DNA from: Parascedosporium putredinis
Taxonomy: Eukaryota > Ascomycota > Sordariomycetes > Microascales > Microascaceae
Direction of reading: 5' to 3'
Length of the DNA stretch: 64,000 bases
Assembly: GCA_949357655.1 (NCBI GenBank)
Contig: CASHTG010000001.1
Span: forward strand, 5,014,839 to 5,078,838
The position numbers were made by a program, and so were the translations under genes. Position 1 is the stretch's first letter, and each line of letters opens with the position of its first letter. Of the stretch, positions 44,101 to 57,330 are shown in pieces. The notes beneath the pieces are model-generated. The model saw nothing but the letters and a program-made list of their open reading frames with translations. It made no database searches and had not been told where the DNA came from.

Positions 44101-45299
44101 TAGATAGTATATTACGACGACAATTACCATACCTACTAGGATAGTAAGGATAGAGTAGGATACTACCCTAGAAAGCTAAAGTAACTTAGAATAATAAGCT
44201 ACTATAGGATATACTACCCCTAATAGAAGATAGTAGAAGACTTACTTAAACACCCTCTTAAAGTAATAGAGCTATTTTATGATAAACAGCTTAAGTACTA
44301 ACCTAATAATAGAACTAAGGTCTGAAAGTTCTAGGAATAAAACCCTAAGTTAAGGGAGAAAGACTATGATTAGAAGATATTAGAAAACCTATAAACTAGT
44401 CTTAAAGAAAATAGGTATATCTTTAAAAACTAATATAACTTAATAAGGAACAAGGACACCTTAAAAGATATAATAGTTTAAGAACTAATAAAAGGTAAAC
44501 TAAGACCTAGTAAACAGTTTCGAAAAACTAGAAAAGTATATACTTATATAGTAAAGGAAATATATAGAATGATATAACCATATCATCTATAACCTAGAGT
44601 ACTATGGAAACTAGCTCTAGGAACTAGAAATAAGGGACTAGGATATACCCCTAATGCTAATCGACAACACTATCTAAAAAGTTAAAGAAATAGGAAGCTA
44701 GATCTAATAAAATAAAATAAAGATAGAAGTTAAACTAGAGAATTAGGAAGATACTATCTCTAGGAGACTCTATAAAATAGAGTAGTAGGTCTAAGCACTA
44801 TAATAGGAACTCTAAACCTACTAGAAAACAACCTATAATAACTTCTAGTAAGTATAAAAGTATATAGGAAGGGTAGATAAATGATAGGAAGAATATGAAA
44901 AATTTATAGAAGATATATATATTCCCTAATAAAAAAGTAGGAGTACTATATAATAGCTATAGAAGAAAATATAGACTAGCTAAGTAACTAAGGTAAATAA
45001 ATCACTAGAGTATACTAATAAGTAGCTATACTATAAGAGGAACTTAATAATATAGAAGAACAACTAATCAAAGTATAGTACTATATTATAAAAAATAATA
45101 TGAGAACTAGTAAAGATAACTAAGAAATTAAAGATAAGGTCACTAAATATAAAAACCAATAGTACTAGTAAAGGTATAATAGGGACTAAATGTTCCTTAA
45201 TAAATAAAAGGAATACTAGGAACTAAGGGAGAAGGTAAGATAGCTACTATAAGTCCTAGAATAAATCCTACTACTAGGGAAGTAATATAACCTAGTTAC

Positions 45300-48200
45300 T
45301 AGAATAGCTAGATATATAAAAATATCTATAAACACTAAAGAAATATAGTACTAAAAAGAATATAACCTAAGTATATAAAATAATAAGCACCTTAAGGTAA
45401 TAGTATAGATAAGGGAAAATAGTATAATACCCTAATCGATAGTAGTATATAAGGAAACTTTATCTTACTAGATATAGTAAATAAACTATAACTCCTATAG
45501 GACCTTAAATAAGACCTATATATATTAGTAAACTATAAAGGAGTATTAGTTAGTTATAATAATAGATAGATTAGATAAGAGACTATATACCTTAATATTG
45601 ATATCTTAGGCTATAAAATATAGATTAGCTTTGATATCATATAAATTAGCTACCTAGTAGTCCTAGGTATCCTATAGCTTAGGAAGGAAAACCCTATAAT
45701 AGACTAGAGTACTAATCAGCTTACTTAGTAGGGCTAAGGAGACTCTATTAACAACTTAGTCCCTAAGTAGTAGTAATTAGGAAAGTCCACCTTAAATAAG
45801 CTAAGAGCTTTTAGTATAATAATATATATTAAAGAGCTCACTACTATAAGTTTAAATATATTACTAAAAGGAAAGAAATACTAATAAAATAGAAAAATGA
45901 AGGCTATATATAGTATAGTTACTATAAGAATAAGGGAGGAAGTAATATAGAGCTTACCCCTATAATACTGTAAATATACTAAAGTATTTACTAAGGAACT
46001 TGATATTAGCTTACTAGAATATAGCTAGTAGGACTATAAAATTAACCTTAAACTAGGAATAGTACCTAAGTTTATACTAATTTATAACCTTAACTAAGAA
46101 TAGTTAAAAGAACTATAGGAATATATCTAAGAAAATATCAAAAAGGGGTTTATCAGACCTTTAGTATTACTAGTAGGGTACCTAATACTCTTTATACCTA
46201 AGAAAAACAGAAAACTATAAATATATATCAATTACTAATAACTAAACGCTAATACTATTAAAAATAGATATCCCCTACTATTAATCTTAGAACTATAAGA
46301 TAGACTAGGGAAGGTATAGTAGTTTATAGCCCTAGACCTAAAAGGAGCCTATAACCTTATCAGAATTAAGAAAGGAGATAAGTAGAAAATAGTATTTAGG
46401 ATAAGGTATAGATACTATAAATACTATATTATACTATTTAGGTTAACTAACACACCTACTATATTCTAAATAATAATCAACTATATACTTAGGGAGCACC
46501 TTAACTAGTTTATTATAGTATACCTAGATGATATCCTGATCTTCTCTAATATATTAGAAGAATATAAGGAATATATTAAAAAGGTATTATAAAAACTATA
46601 AAAGGCTAAGTTATTAGTAGAACCTAAGAAGAGTTTCTTCTATATATAAGAGGTAGACTTCCTTAGTTATACTATTAAACTAGGTAAGATATAAATATAG
46701 GAATCTAAAGTATAAGTAGTCTTAGACTAGCCTATACTATAAATAGTAATAGAAGTAAGAGGCTTCCTAGGCTTTACTAACTTCTACTAATAATTCCTAT
46801 AAGACTATAGTAAAAGGGTAAAACCCTTAATAGACCTTATAAAAAATAAAAACTAGTTTATTTAGGGAAAAGAATAATAGGAAGTATTCTAAGAAATAAA
46901 ATAAAGTATCTATAAATAACTAGTACTTTATGATATAGACCCTAATAAACTATTTAAAGTTAAGAATAATATATCTAACTATATAATTAGAGCCTAACTT
47001 AGATAATAAGACCCTAAAGGATAACTAAGACCTATAGCCTTTATATTAAAGAAACTTAATAGACCTATAGTATAATATAGGATCCCTAATAAAGAGTTAA
47101 TAGTTATTATAGAAGCTTTTAAAGAATAGAAATACTACCTTATTAGAGTAAAGTACCTGATCAGTATATTCTTAGACTATAAAAACCTTACTAGCTTTAT
47201 AATAACTAAGGAGCTTAATAAGTAATAAACCAGATAGGCTGAAATATTATTAGAATATAACTTTAAAATTATATATATTAAAGGAATAGAAAATAGAAGG
47301 GTAGATATACTTAGCTAAAGGCCTAACTACTTTAAGAAAATACCTAATAAAACGAAAATAGTATTTTATAAATATACTAATAGAAGCTTATAGTAGCTTA
47401 CTATAAGCTACTAGCTATAGTATAGTTACCCTACTATATAAGCTATTAAAGAGTACTATAGAGAAGGAAACTATATAAATAACTATAGTTACTAAGGATA
47501 ACTAGTACTAGAATACTTAGTAAGAAGTCTTATATAAGTAGTATATAAGTCTCTAAGAGGAGGATACCTAGGTATCACTAAAATAGTAAGTAAGATACTA
47601 AGTAGCTATATAATTAAAAACCTTAGGAAATTAGTATAAGAGGAAGTTACTAAGTATAACTTATATACTAAGAATAAAGTAAATAGATATAAACTATATA
47701 GACTCTTATAACCTATACTAATACCTAAAGTATTATAGTAAAGTATAACTATAGACTTTATAGTTAAGTTACCTAAATTAGAAGATTTAGTTATAAGTTA
47801 AAAATATAATAGTATTATAGTAATTATAGATAGGCTAATAAGGTATATATACTTTATACCTTATAGAGAAGTAATAAATATATTAAAGTTTACTAACCTA
47901 TTCCTATAAACTATATTAGCTAACTATAACCTACTAAAGGAAGTTAATATAGATAGAGGAGATATATTTATCTCTAAGTTTTAGTAGAGTCTTATAGACC
48001 TACTAGGGATATACTATAAGTTATCAATAGTATACTACCCTAAAATCTAGGGAATAGTAGAATAAGTTAACTAAACTATAGAAACCTACCTCTAATATTA
48101 TATCAATTAGGACTAAGATAACTAGGTAAAGTACCTACTATTAGTATAGTATATATATAATATAAATAAATATAAAAGTATAGGAATATTACTATTCTAT

Positions 48201-48860
48201 ATAAACTATAGAATTAAACTAGAACTAGGGTTTAAACTATAAGGATAATATCTAGTAGCTAAATAAGTAATTATAATAGTAGAATAAATAAAGAAGCTAT
48301 ATTAATAACTTATAATAGAACTTGAATTTATATAAGAAAGAATAATAAGCTATATAAATTAAAAGAGGATTAAGGGACTAACCTTCTAGGAGGGGAGTAA
48401 GGTCTACCTACTTTAAAAGAAAGTAGGAAAAAGGGATCCCTAGATTACTATAAAAAGACTAAGTGATAAACTTAATTATAAAAAACTAGGACTATTTATC
48501 ATCAAATAAAAAATTTTAGAAGTTAACTATAAACTAGAGTTACTAACTATAATAGGACTTAAATACCCTATCTTTTATATATCACTACTAGAACTAGTAT
48601 ATAATAATATACCTATAGAAAAGTTAATTATAGTTAAACTAGTAGAAGATAAGTAGGAAGTAGAAAAATCCTTAACTCTAGCTATAATAATAATAGAAAA
48701 ATCAAGTATCTAGTAAAGTGGAAAAATTTCAAATATAATAAAAATATATAGGAACCTATTAAATACCTTAAAGGGAGCTAGAACCTTCTAGCTTAGTTCT
48801 ACTAGAAATACCTATAAAAACCCTAGGATCTATAGGTATATCAAAGTCAAAACCTATAGT
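45300..48860 (+). pseudogene. pol remnant: protease, reverse transcriptase, RNase H, integrase, chromodomain
   Basis: In order: protease trace around 45435-45470 (IDSS then GNFI); reverse transcriptase active-site motif YLDDILIFS at 46521-46547; RNase H region about 47020-47320 (NKELIVIIEAFKEW, FLDYKNLTSF); integrase core about 47950-48110 (DRGDIFISKF, later IVE-x-VN-x-TIETYL); and the chromodomain at 48704-48770 (KYLVKWKNF, then a stop and EPIKYLKGS-like tail). Stops are almost all TAG/TAA at expected Trp or Gln. The three dated motifs lie in three different frames, so indels are present too. Confidence 0.88.
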
Positions 48861-49527
48861 ATCCTAGTTAATCACCCCTATAGCACCTAGAGACTAAGCC
48901 TGCCCGACCACCTATTAGGTTTCCACCACTAAAGACTCCTCCTCTAATAGACTAGCTACATTATATTAGAAGAGCATATCCCTATACTCCCTAAGGAGCT
49001 TACACTGACGATGAAGGCAGGCAATCTAAGCTATCAGCTCTAGAAGCTACTCCTCCGATTTCTTAAGGGCCTTATCTACTTTCTAAGTTTCTATTATAGT
49101 ATGAGAAACTATAAGTAATAGTAACTATTAGTCTAAGTGCTAAGAGGGCACTAGAAGGAATAAGGAAGGGAGACCTACAAGAAGAGGCGACCAGGGAACT
49201 ATCATAGGACCTCTTCCCCTTTAAATAAGCTAAGCACTAAGAAGAGCTAGAAGCTATATAATAGACCCTCCCTATATTAAAACACTAAGAGTAAGGTATA
49301 TTAAGGTCTTCATTAAAGGAGGAAATATACTAAGTAAGGGCTTTACCCTCTCATTTCTTACAAAGGGTAGTAGACATATATTTAGAGATATAACCTATCA
49401 TAACGTCAGCATCACTATAGGAAGGTGAGGATAGAGAGAATAGAACCAACTACTAAGCTAACGAAAGAAGGGAGCTATAAGTTATAAAAGGCCTTTAGGG
49501 ATAAAGACTAAAAGAGGGGAGGTATCA

Positions 49528-49973
49528 TATCATAAGCGGCCTGGAAGTAGGCCTAGGAAGGCAGTGAAAACCAGCAGTAAAGGAAGAACCTCAGGGAGTA
49601 ACCAGCTAATAAGGAAAGGACCACATAGAGAGACAGCACAGTCCTAGAAGAACCACACGAGAAGGCAGCGCAGTCCTATAAGGACCATACCATAGGAAGT
49701 TGCGGTCCACCTAAGGACCGCAACCAAGGAAGCTACAGTCCTAGACAAGTTACCAACTATATAAGGAAGTAAGTAGACCTTAGAGGAAAGGAGGTTCTAT
49801 ATCCTTTCTAGTAGTCAATTTAAGTATACTTAACCCCTATACTTAAATATATATTATAGATAATAATATTATTATACTATTTGATTGCCTTACTGAGCTA
49901 CTAGTAGGCCCAACTATTCTAACCCTAATATAACCTAACCCTAAGCAGCACGTCCTAGTGTTAGAATGTCATA
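49528..49973 (+). repeat. Right LTR of the chromovirus
   Basis: Starts TATCATAAGCGG (CA and TG of the left copy converted to TA) and ends TGTCATA. Colinear with 42411-42856 at identical length. Confidence 0.92.
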
Positions 49974-51299
49974 TATTATCTTTAAAAATTTATTAAATTA
50001 AAACTTTAAATTATCTTTAAAATTATTCTATATTATATTAAAAAATATAATTTATTATCTATTATTATATTCTCTATAAAAGCTTATATTTAGATAATAA
50101 TAATAGTAATTTCTACTTTTAAGAAAGTAATTAAAATATTAAAAATAGTAATATTAATAAAAGAAAAATATTATAAATATTAATATATTATATATAAATT
50201 AATATATTATAAGGGGGACTTTAAGTAGGTTACTACTTAGCTAGGGGGTAGAGGGAGTATAGTAAGCCTATAGTTATATATTACTAATAAGAGTAAACTT
50301 ATATTAAGCTAAAAGTATAAGGTATTATAATAGTAAGTAGATAATAGGAGATAAAAGTTTTAATATTTAAAAGATTTCTTACTTTATTACTATAAAAGGG
50401 AAGGAAGATTATATATTTTAAGAAAGTTAGTAAAATAGGGTATTAATTATAATAATAATAATAATAATAATATCTTAAAGCTTTTTATATTATTATAAAA
50501 GAGAGAAATAACTAGATATTATAAAAAGATAGTAGAATAGAATATTAATAATAGTAATAATATATATAAAATCTAATAAAGTAATTAGTAATTTAATATA
50601 TATTTTTAAGATTTTAAAATAATTCTACTTAATATTATAGTAAAACTATTAAAGAATATTAAAATAAATAACTATTATAGTTATATTTATTATTAAATAT
50701 AAAGCTATATTAGTTAAAGAAAATTAAAACTTATTTAAAAATAATAACTTTAAAAAGTTATATAAAATTTATTTAGTAATATTTACCTTTTACTTTTAAA
50801 ATATATAATAATTTTAATATAAGTAATATATTTACTTAGTAATATAAGATATATATTATATAATAGTTTTAATATTAAAATAAAGATAAATTTTATATAT
50901 AAAGTAAAAGATATAAATTATAAAATATTTAATTTTAAATATAAGTTTAAATATATAAAGAGACTACTTTAAACTATAGGAGATAGTTATTTATATAATA
51001 CTAGAAATTATCTATAATTATAAAATACTATATTTCTAATATTATTATAAATCTTAATAATATAAATAAGATAAAATTACCTTATTAAACTATACTTTAG
51101 ATATTATTATTATATAATAGTTTTATAAGAAATATTAATACTTATTAGAGAATTAGTTAGGGTAACTTAGCTTTATACTATTATCTTCTTTAAGTTATAT
51201 TTTAAGATTATATATTACTAGGACTTTACTTTACTCTTTATACTTAGATTATATCTCTATATGCCCCTAAATATGCCTACTTTCCTCCTCACTCTGCTC
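49974..51299. other. Extremely AT-rich block
   Basis: Almost entirely A and T up to about 51190, with an ATA/TAA simple-repeat patch at 50450-50475. No gene or terminal repeat seen. It looks like a fully RIP-converted repeat whose identity is lost. Confidence 0.65.
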
Positions 51300-54200
51300 G
51301 CCCCTTATACCCTCACCCTCCTATTCCTCTTCAGCATCTCTATCTACAGCATAGGACTGTTCTTCATACCCTTCACTATGTTGCCCCTGCATATCTAGAG
51401 CCAGGCTATCCTATGTCCCATCTCCCTTAAACCAAGCCGACTCCACAAGTATGCTATGGTGTTCATGGCGGAGCTTGATCGTATGCTCTGCCGGATTATC
51501 CTCTGAATAGAGGATAAAGTAGTAGGCCATACTCTTCTACCCAGACCGGCGGACACGTATCTCATATTGTATCTGCTCTACAGCTGTCCATATCAACCTA
51601 AGCTGTATATAGTAGGAGGTAGCCTGCAGTCTATCAACCACTATCCCTATGATACCAGTAGTAGAGAATACCACGATAGTAGAGGTAGATATATCCCTAA
51701 GCTTTGTAACCTCCTTTATCTAGGTATCACTAGATAGGTTTGATAGTATAAGGGAGCCTTAGACTTCCAGGATATTAGTCTTATACTAGAGGTAGGCGAT
51801 ATAGGCCATAATAGGCTGGACACTTAAAACTAAGATATGTCCTAGGCCTGCTAGACCTGGAGTTACTATCGCCTGGCGGATTATGCTGCCTATTTCTGCT
51901 AGCTTAGTTAATAAAGCTATAAGCTTTCTAAAATAGGATTATAGGTAGGTATTCTCTAGACTACCTTAGCGGATCTAGGACTGGGGCCCTTATTTTAGTA
52001 GATGGACGAATCGGGCAAGCTCGTCTGGGTTGAGATCGAGTAGGCCTGGGAGGTGTGTGGATAGAACCATCAGGCTAAAAGCGGTGTTAGTCTAAGCTAT
52101 CATCTAGAAACGATTTTTAGGTAGGTTAATGTGGCTCACATCTTGCTTAAACCTTGCGATTAACTGGCTTAGTTGGGCTTCGGAGCCTGCGGGCATCAGG
52201 TAGTATATGAAGCTGCTCTCTAACTTTAGGATCTAGATTAAGGCTACTCCTCTGAACTTCCTGAGCATAGAGCGTCGTACTATCATCTGTGATAGAAAAG
52301 ATATGCTCTTTTAATAAAGTTAGCCCTTAAGTCACCTGGCTTTAGTAAGGTAAAGCCTTTTAGATATCTTAGAGGCTCCACCCCATCCACCTATCTCCTA
52401 TAGGTTCCTGGCTGTTGGAGGTCGAGTAAGATCGCCACATCAATAGCAGGGCAATGGGCGACGCCAGGTTAGATAGCTTAGTAGGTATAGGAGTGCTACT
52501 GATAAAGATAAGTAGGGGGGCAGCATCCTATATTGATATACTTTATCTAGAAAGTGAGTAGCTTTATAACCTTGGTCGCAGGCGTCCTCTCATAGTGCTA
52601 TTCATCATACACGACGAGGCTAGGTGTGATATAGTTAGTAAAGTCGATTTTAGCGCCATATACCTTTCCCTTAATCAGGATATCAATAGATTACTTCCCA
52701 AGCCTATCTACTCTAGACTGTAGTGTAGATAGTGCTATAATGTAGATAATATTCGACTGTCTGTGAACCGGCGAATACGAGTAGCTAGATAGGTTGCTAG
52801 GAGTCGCGTTCTTCCTAATAATCTTTTAGGAAGTACCTTTAGCAAATATTAAATAATTGCTTGCCATAGCTATATAGCTTGGGCAGGCTCGCTGCGGCCT
52901 GTTATGATAAGCTAGATGGTGAGGATGCTCTCATCTAACAGCTCTCTAGTAGCCTTCTCCTACTGTAGGGCTACAGAAGCGATTGAGGGGGCGATGATAA
53001 GGGCCAGACTATCTACGAGCTATCAGCTAGCCAGTTCCCTTATATCTCCGCTGGGGATATAGTAGCATTCGATGCTAAGGGGATTACCTGAAGGGTAGGT
53101 ATCCCTACCTCTATATGGTGTTATAAGAGATAGATAGCGCTCGTCTAACTTGCCATTTTAGGCCTAAGTGATATCATCCTTTGACTTGAGGATGGCATGT
53201 CGAAGGGCGTAGAGGGCTAATGTCATATATATCTTTCCTAGCCCTATGTTATAGGCTATAAACCTGCCTTAGCTGATCACAGGACTCTATATATCACCTT
53301 AGTCCTTATGGTGTTTGAGAAGTAGCAGGCGTAGGATATCATTAGCCTGCTAGAGTCGAAGGTAGACTTTTAACCTATAAAACTTGATCCTAGTACTTAG
53401 CAGGTCTAAGGGGTTTAGGATCAAGAACAGTTGGCATATGTGGCTCTAGTCATCAGCGCCAACATAGTCAACTTAACTAAGAAGGCTATCTATAAGCAGG
53501 GCCTCCTTATCATCTATATTAAGAGTACTAATTCCCTCCTCTTTATATCTATTTAAGTCTATAGGGAAGCCTACTGCTCTCCTATAAATTAGACCTCGGA
53601 ATCGCTCGAGATAGAGAGCCGCTTGGCCACTAAAGGAGACTTACAGGCCTCTATCTCAGTTATACCAGGTCTAAGACTAGTATCCTCCTCTCTAAGTAGT
53701 GATAGAGCCTGCTGCGACTATTGAACTACATTAAGGCCGGGGCTCGCCAGTTCATCATTACTAAGGAGTGGTGATAGAGATATACTGCTATATCGTACTT
53801 GGCTGAGGCCAGAGCTAACAGCTTCTTAGTTATTATGGGCTGGCGTCCGAGTCGTGCCCGTATACTATACTTGGCTGAGACTAGGGCTAACAGCCTCTTC
53901 ATATTCATCCCCATCCCTAGTAGATACTTCAGGACTAGATAGAGCTCTTTCGGAAAGTACGCTGAGGCCAGAGCCAATAGCTTATTCACCGATGCCTAAG
54001 ATATCTATTATATTATCTATCCCTGAAATAGTAGAAGACTATAAGGAATAAAATAAGTTAGAATATTATCTAGTAATATATACTATCATAGCATACCTTT
54101 AACTATCTAAATGTGGGCAGATGGGGGAAGGGGAGGGGGTGGAAGGGGGATAAGTTATAGATAAATCAACAATACCTTATACTACGATGGAATCAGATGC

Positions 54201-55031
54201 TTAGATATATCACCTATTGTAGGAGGAGTGGTAGGAGGGGTGTAGCCTTCAGTTATATTGTCTTTAATCGAATCCAAATCCCTAACTGGAACTGAAGGTA
54301 TAGTTCCTTAGTCCCTATCTTCGCCGCCTCCTTATGTATCGTCGATAGCGAGGTCAGGTGATATTGGCATGGGCGGCAATGCTGGAGTAATATAAGGACT
54401 AGTAGGCTAGAGACCTAGATATTAAATCAGAGATCGTTAGCATTAAGATAACTTAAAGGGTTAATTAAATACTAGAGTATACTAGGTAGTAGGATATATA
54501 TAGGACTTGGGTCGTCTTGATCTTAGGCCTCCTTAATATTAGTAGAAGGTAGAGGAGGGTTAGGGCTTAGAGCGATAGCGTGGAAAATCAGCATCCCTCT
54601 CCTTATACTATCCTTACTAAGGGTGACATCTGTAGAAATGTCGTCGAGCAAGACCATAAGATGGTGGCGCGTCGGGATAGGCCGCCGCGGGAGGCTATGG
54701 ATGTCAGCGAATACACGTACATCTATCAGCTCATCAACTCCTAAGACCTTGCTAGTAGCTTTATGAATCCACTCTAGTATATTCCTGTAATCAAAGTCAG
54801 TGGAAATTATATAGGAGTAGTCCTAATACTCTCAGTTTATGAAGCCTTTGATGCTTCAGTATGGGTACCTATACTTATCATAGGTCTCCAGATCGCAGTC
54901 ATCTGCTATACTATCTGGCAAGATGACGAGGATGAGTTGGGATAAGTTTATCTCATCTGGCAACCGCCCACCTTCTCCACTATATTCTAGGCGCTTCTAC
55001 TTTCGTGGCTGCGTAGTATTGATAGAGGCCA
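51300..55031 (-). pseudogene. Subtelomeric SNF2-like (SF2) helicase/ATPase, RIP-mutated
   Basis: Long minus-strand coding remnant from ATG 55029-55031 (MASINTTQPRK) to about 51300. Motif I reads YNIGLGKIYMTLALYALR near 53190-53256, the SNF2 signature D/N-MGLGKT with Met and Thr changed to Ile by G-to-A/C-to-T changes. Motif II reads VVYDE-stop-HYE near 52596-52625 (a DExH box). A C-terminal helicase trace reads VEQIQYEIRVRRSG-stop-KSMAYYF near 51500-51590, matching motif VI and the tail of SNF2 helicase-C domains. The N-terminal region (VLGVDELIDVRVFADIHSL, HHLMVLLDDISTDV) is well preserved. In-frame stops are TAG/TGA where Gln or Trp would fit. A degenerate duplication (KLLALASAKY, three times) lies at 53800-53990. 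SNF2-like and RecQ-like genes are known in fungal subtelomeres; role here is unknown. Confidence 0.78.
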
Positions 55032-55849
55032 TCGTAGGTAAAGTATATAGGGTCGTTAGGGGTTAAGGTAGTTAAGGTAGGGAAGGAAAAAAACGGAGTA
55101 GTCAATTATAGTGAGGCGATGCTAACACTTTAAGGGTACCTAGGGTAAGGTGGTAAGGTCTAGTATATAGGGTAATAATATCAGCTTCTAGACTCTAGTA
55201 AACTGTTAAGGAAGTGTAGGTAATTGTTAGGCTAATTTATGCTCATGCTTACCTGGTTTTGCGAAGGGCAGGGGTGTTGAAAGTATATAGCAATTAGCCA
55301 GTAAGGTAATGCTAATGTGGGTTATTACTTAGGAATTCCAATAAGCTGGTAAAGGTAAGGGGTTTTAAGCTTTCAATCCTAGTAAGTATACTACTGACCA
55401 GGAATAATATGATAAGCAAAGGGAAGTGTCAATTGATTGATTACCTATATACCTGATACTGAAATTAGCTAATCGAATCCTACTGAGAATAGAGTTAGCT
55501 ATCACATCTGGGATAATGCCGGCTATAGCGCTAGGGAGGAATGTAAGGGCTTACCTAATTGAGATATGCCTGCTAGCGAAGGTAGTGAACAAACCTTTTG
55601 GAAATGTGGGCGGAAGAAGGATTGGAGGGGGGCAAGGTAGATTTGCCTTGGTGATGCTGAAAGGTAAGGGGGAAAGAAAGGTATATATTAAAGGGAGGAA
55701 GAAGAAGTAAGGGAGAGAGGAAGAAGAAGAAGAAGTGAGGGAGGGAGGAAGACTAAGTAATAGAGGGAGGAAGACTAAGTAAGGGAGCGTAGGTGGGGAT
55801 GTGGGAGGCGTGGTTGGAAGGCGTGTGGAACAATGTTATGTTATAGGAA
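55032..55849. other. Intergenic with a GA-rich tract
   Basis: Presumed upstream region of the SNF2-like gene, then a purine-rich stretch (about 55670-55790, GAAGAAG and GGAGGAAG words). The open frame 55516-55710 is low-complexity and not supported as a gene. Confidence 0.5.
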
Positions 55850-56745
55850 GAAAATTTTTCTTCTAACTAGAGTAAGGGCGTGGTTTATGAGCGCGCAGCG
55901 CGCCCACCAAATAGTATATAGTATATTCAAATGGGAAGGTGCAGTATTCGATTCTGCTGCGCTGGGCGATTATGATGTTGCCGCTGTTATTGCGCGCCTA
56001 TGGAGCGGAAAATTTTTCTTCTAACTGGAGTAAGGGCGCGGTTCATAAGCGCGCAGCGCGCCCACCAAATAGTGTATAGTATATTCAAATGGGAAGGTGC
56101 AGTATTCGATTCTGCTGCGCTGGGCGATCGTGATGTTGCCGCTGTTGTTGCGCGCCCATGGAGCGGAAAATTTTTTTCTAACTGGAGCAAGGGAAGGGCG
56201 TGGTTCATGAGCGCGCAGCGCGCCCACCAAACAGTATGTAGTATGTTTAAATGGGAAGGTGCAGTATTCGATTCTGCTGCGCTAGGCGATCGTGATGTTG
56301 CTGCCGTTGTTGTTATCTGCTAAAGCAGCTGTCGCGTGGATATCGCGCCCATAGAGCGGAAAATTTTTTCTTCTAACTAGAGCAAGGGCGCGGTTCATGA
56401 GCGCGCAGCGCGCCCACTAAATAGTATATAGTATGTTTAAATAGGAAGGTGTAGTATTCGATTCTACTGCGCTGGGCGATCGTGATGTTGCTGCCGTTGT
56501 TGTTGTCTGCCAAAGCAGCTGTCGCGTGGATATCGCGCCCATAGAGTGGAAAATTTTTTCTTCTAACTAGAGCAAGGGCGCGGTTCATAAGCGCGCAGCG
56601 CGCCCACCAAATAGTATATAGTACGTTTAAATGGGAAGGTACAGTATTCGATTCTACTATGCTAGGCGATTGTAATATTACTGCCATTGTTTAAGTTGTT
56701 GTCTACTAAAGCTACTATAACATGGATATCATACCTATAGAGTGG
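55850..56745. repeat. Subtelomeric tandem array, five units of about 155-195 bp
   Basis: Unit starts (GGAAAATTTTT-type word) are near 55850, 56008, 56163, 56357 and 56549. Each unit carries a near-palindrome GAGCGCGCAGCGCGCCCACC and the word GTATTCGATTCTGCTGCGCT. Units 3 and 4 have a 30-40 bp insertion (CTGCTAAAGCAGCTGTCGCGTGG type). Much more GC- and CpG-rich than the flanks, and only the last unit shows marked transition damage. Open frames inside the array (for example 56000-56323 and 56021-56230) are products of the repeat and not genes. Confidence 0.93.
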
Positions 56746-57330
56746 AAAAGGAGTTTAAAGATGCTGCCTAATAACCTAGATTAGTTTATGATAATTATAA
56801 AGGCCTGTGAAGTTTATAGAATAAATTTAATTAATCTTATAATATTAACTAACGATTCCCAGTAGCGCGGGGATTAAAACTAACCCTTTATTAATGTCAC
56901 CACTGCTAGCTCAGCATCGCTGATATTGCTGTCGGCCTGCGCCGCCGGGGTAGGTGGGCCTACCGCCAACTCCATCGTCGGCAAGGGCGGCATAGAGCGC
57001 GACGAATTATAGCTATGTCAGGCACACCACTGTTCCCGCCACTGCTATTTTAGGAAATAACTTCAGATATAGGTGGAAGGCCTATCCAGCAAAGCGGGGC
57101 CTGCTGTCAACGTCGTAGGAGCATAGGCGGCGCTTTAATTAATTAAGAAGGAAGCGCAAAGGCTTTAATTTAGCTTAGAAAGGTATAAATATTTTTACTT
57201 ATCGAGAAGTAGTATAAGTAGATTAGATTCTTAAGTAGAAGTAGGAGCTTTAATTGATCAAGAGCGCACTTAAAATTCAATTTAATATAAAGACTATGAA
57301 ATTCAATTGATTAAGGAGGGGTATATAGTA
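56746..57330. other. Spacer between tandem arrays with a GC-rich patch
   Basis: A GC-rich patch at about 56900-57120 (CCTGCGCCGCCGGGG) is flanked by AT-rich DNA. No gene, RNA or repeat unit recognised. Confidence 0.5.

Larger units (their letters stand above)
42411..49973 (+). mobile_element. Ty3/gypsy chromovirus-type LTR retrotransposon, RIP-mutated, with both LTRs
   Basis: A 7.56 kb element bounded by two 446-bp LTRs. Internal order on the plus strand is gag with a zinc-knuckle trace, protease, reverse transcriptase, RNase H, integrase and an integrase-terminal chromodomain, which defines a chromovirus (Metaviridae-type retrotransposon). Every domain is broken by TAG/TAA codons and domain traces lie in different frames, so it cannot move by itself. 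A purine-rich tract (about 49510-49522) precedes the right LTR, as expected for second-strand priming. No perfect target duplication: flanks are AAAAT and TATTA. Confidence 0.93.

Noticed and set aside
48704..48770. A stand-alone HP1-like chromodomain gene
   Set aside because: The motif follows the integrase directly within two matching LTRs, as in chromoviruses.
56000..56323. 107-codon frame with repeated SAQRAHQIVYSIFKWEGAV
   Set aside because: Lies inside a satellite and depends on unit lengths divisible by three; open on both strands.
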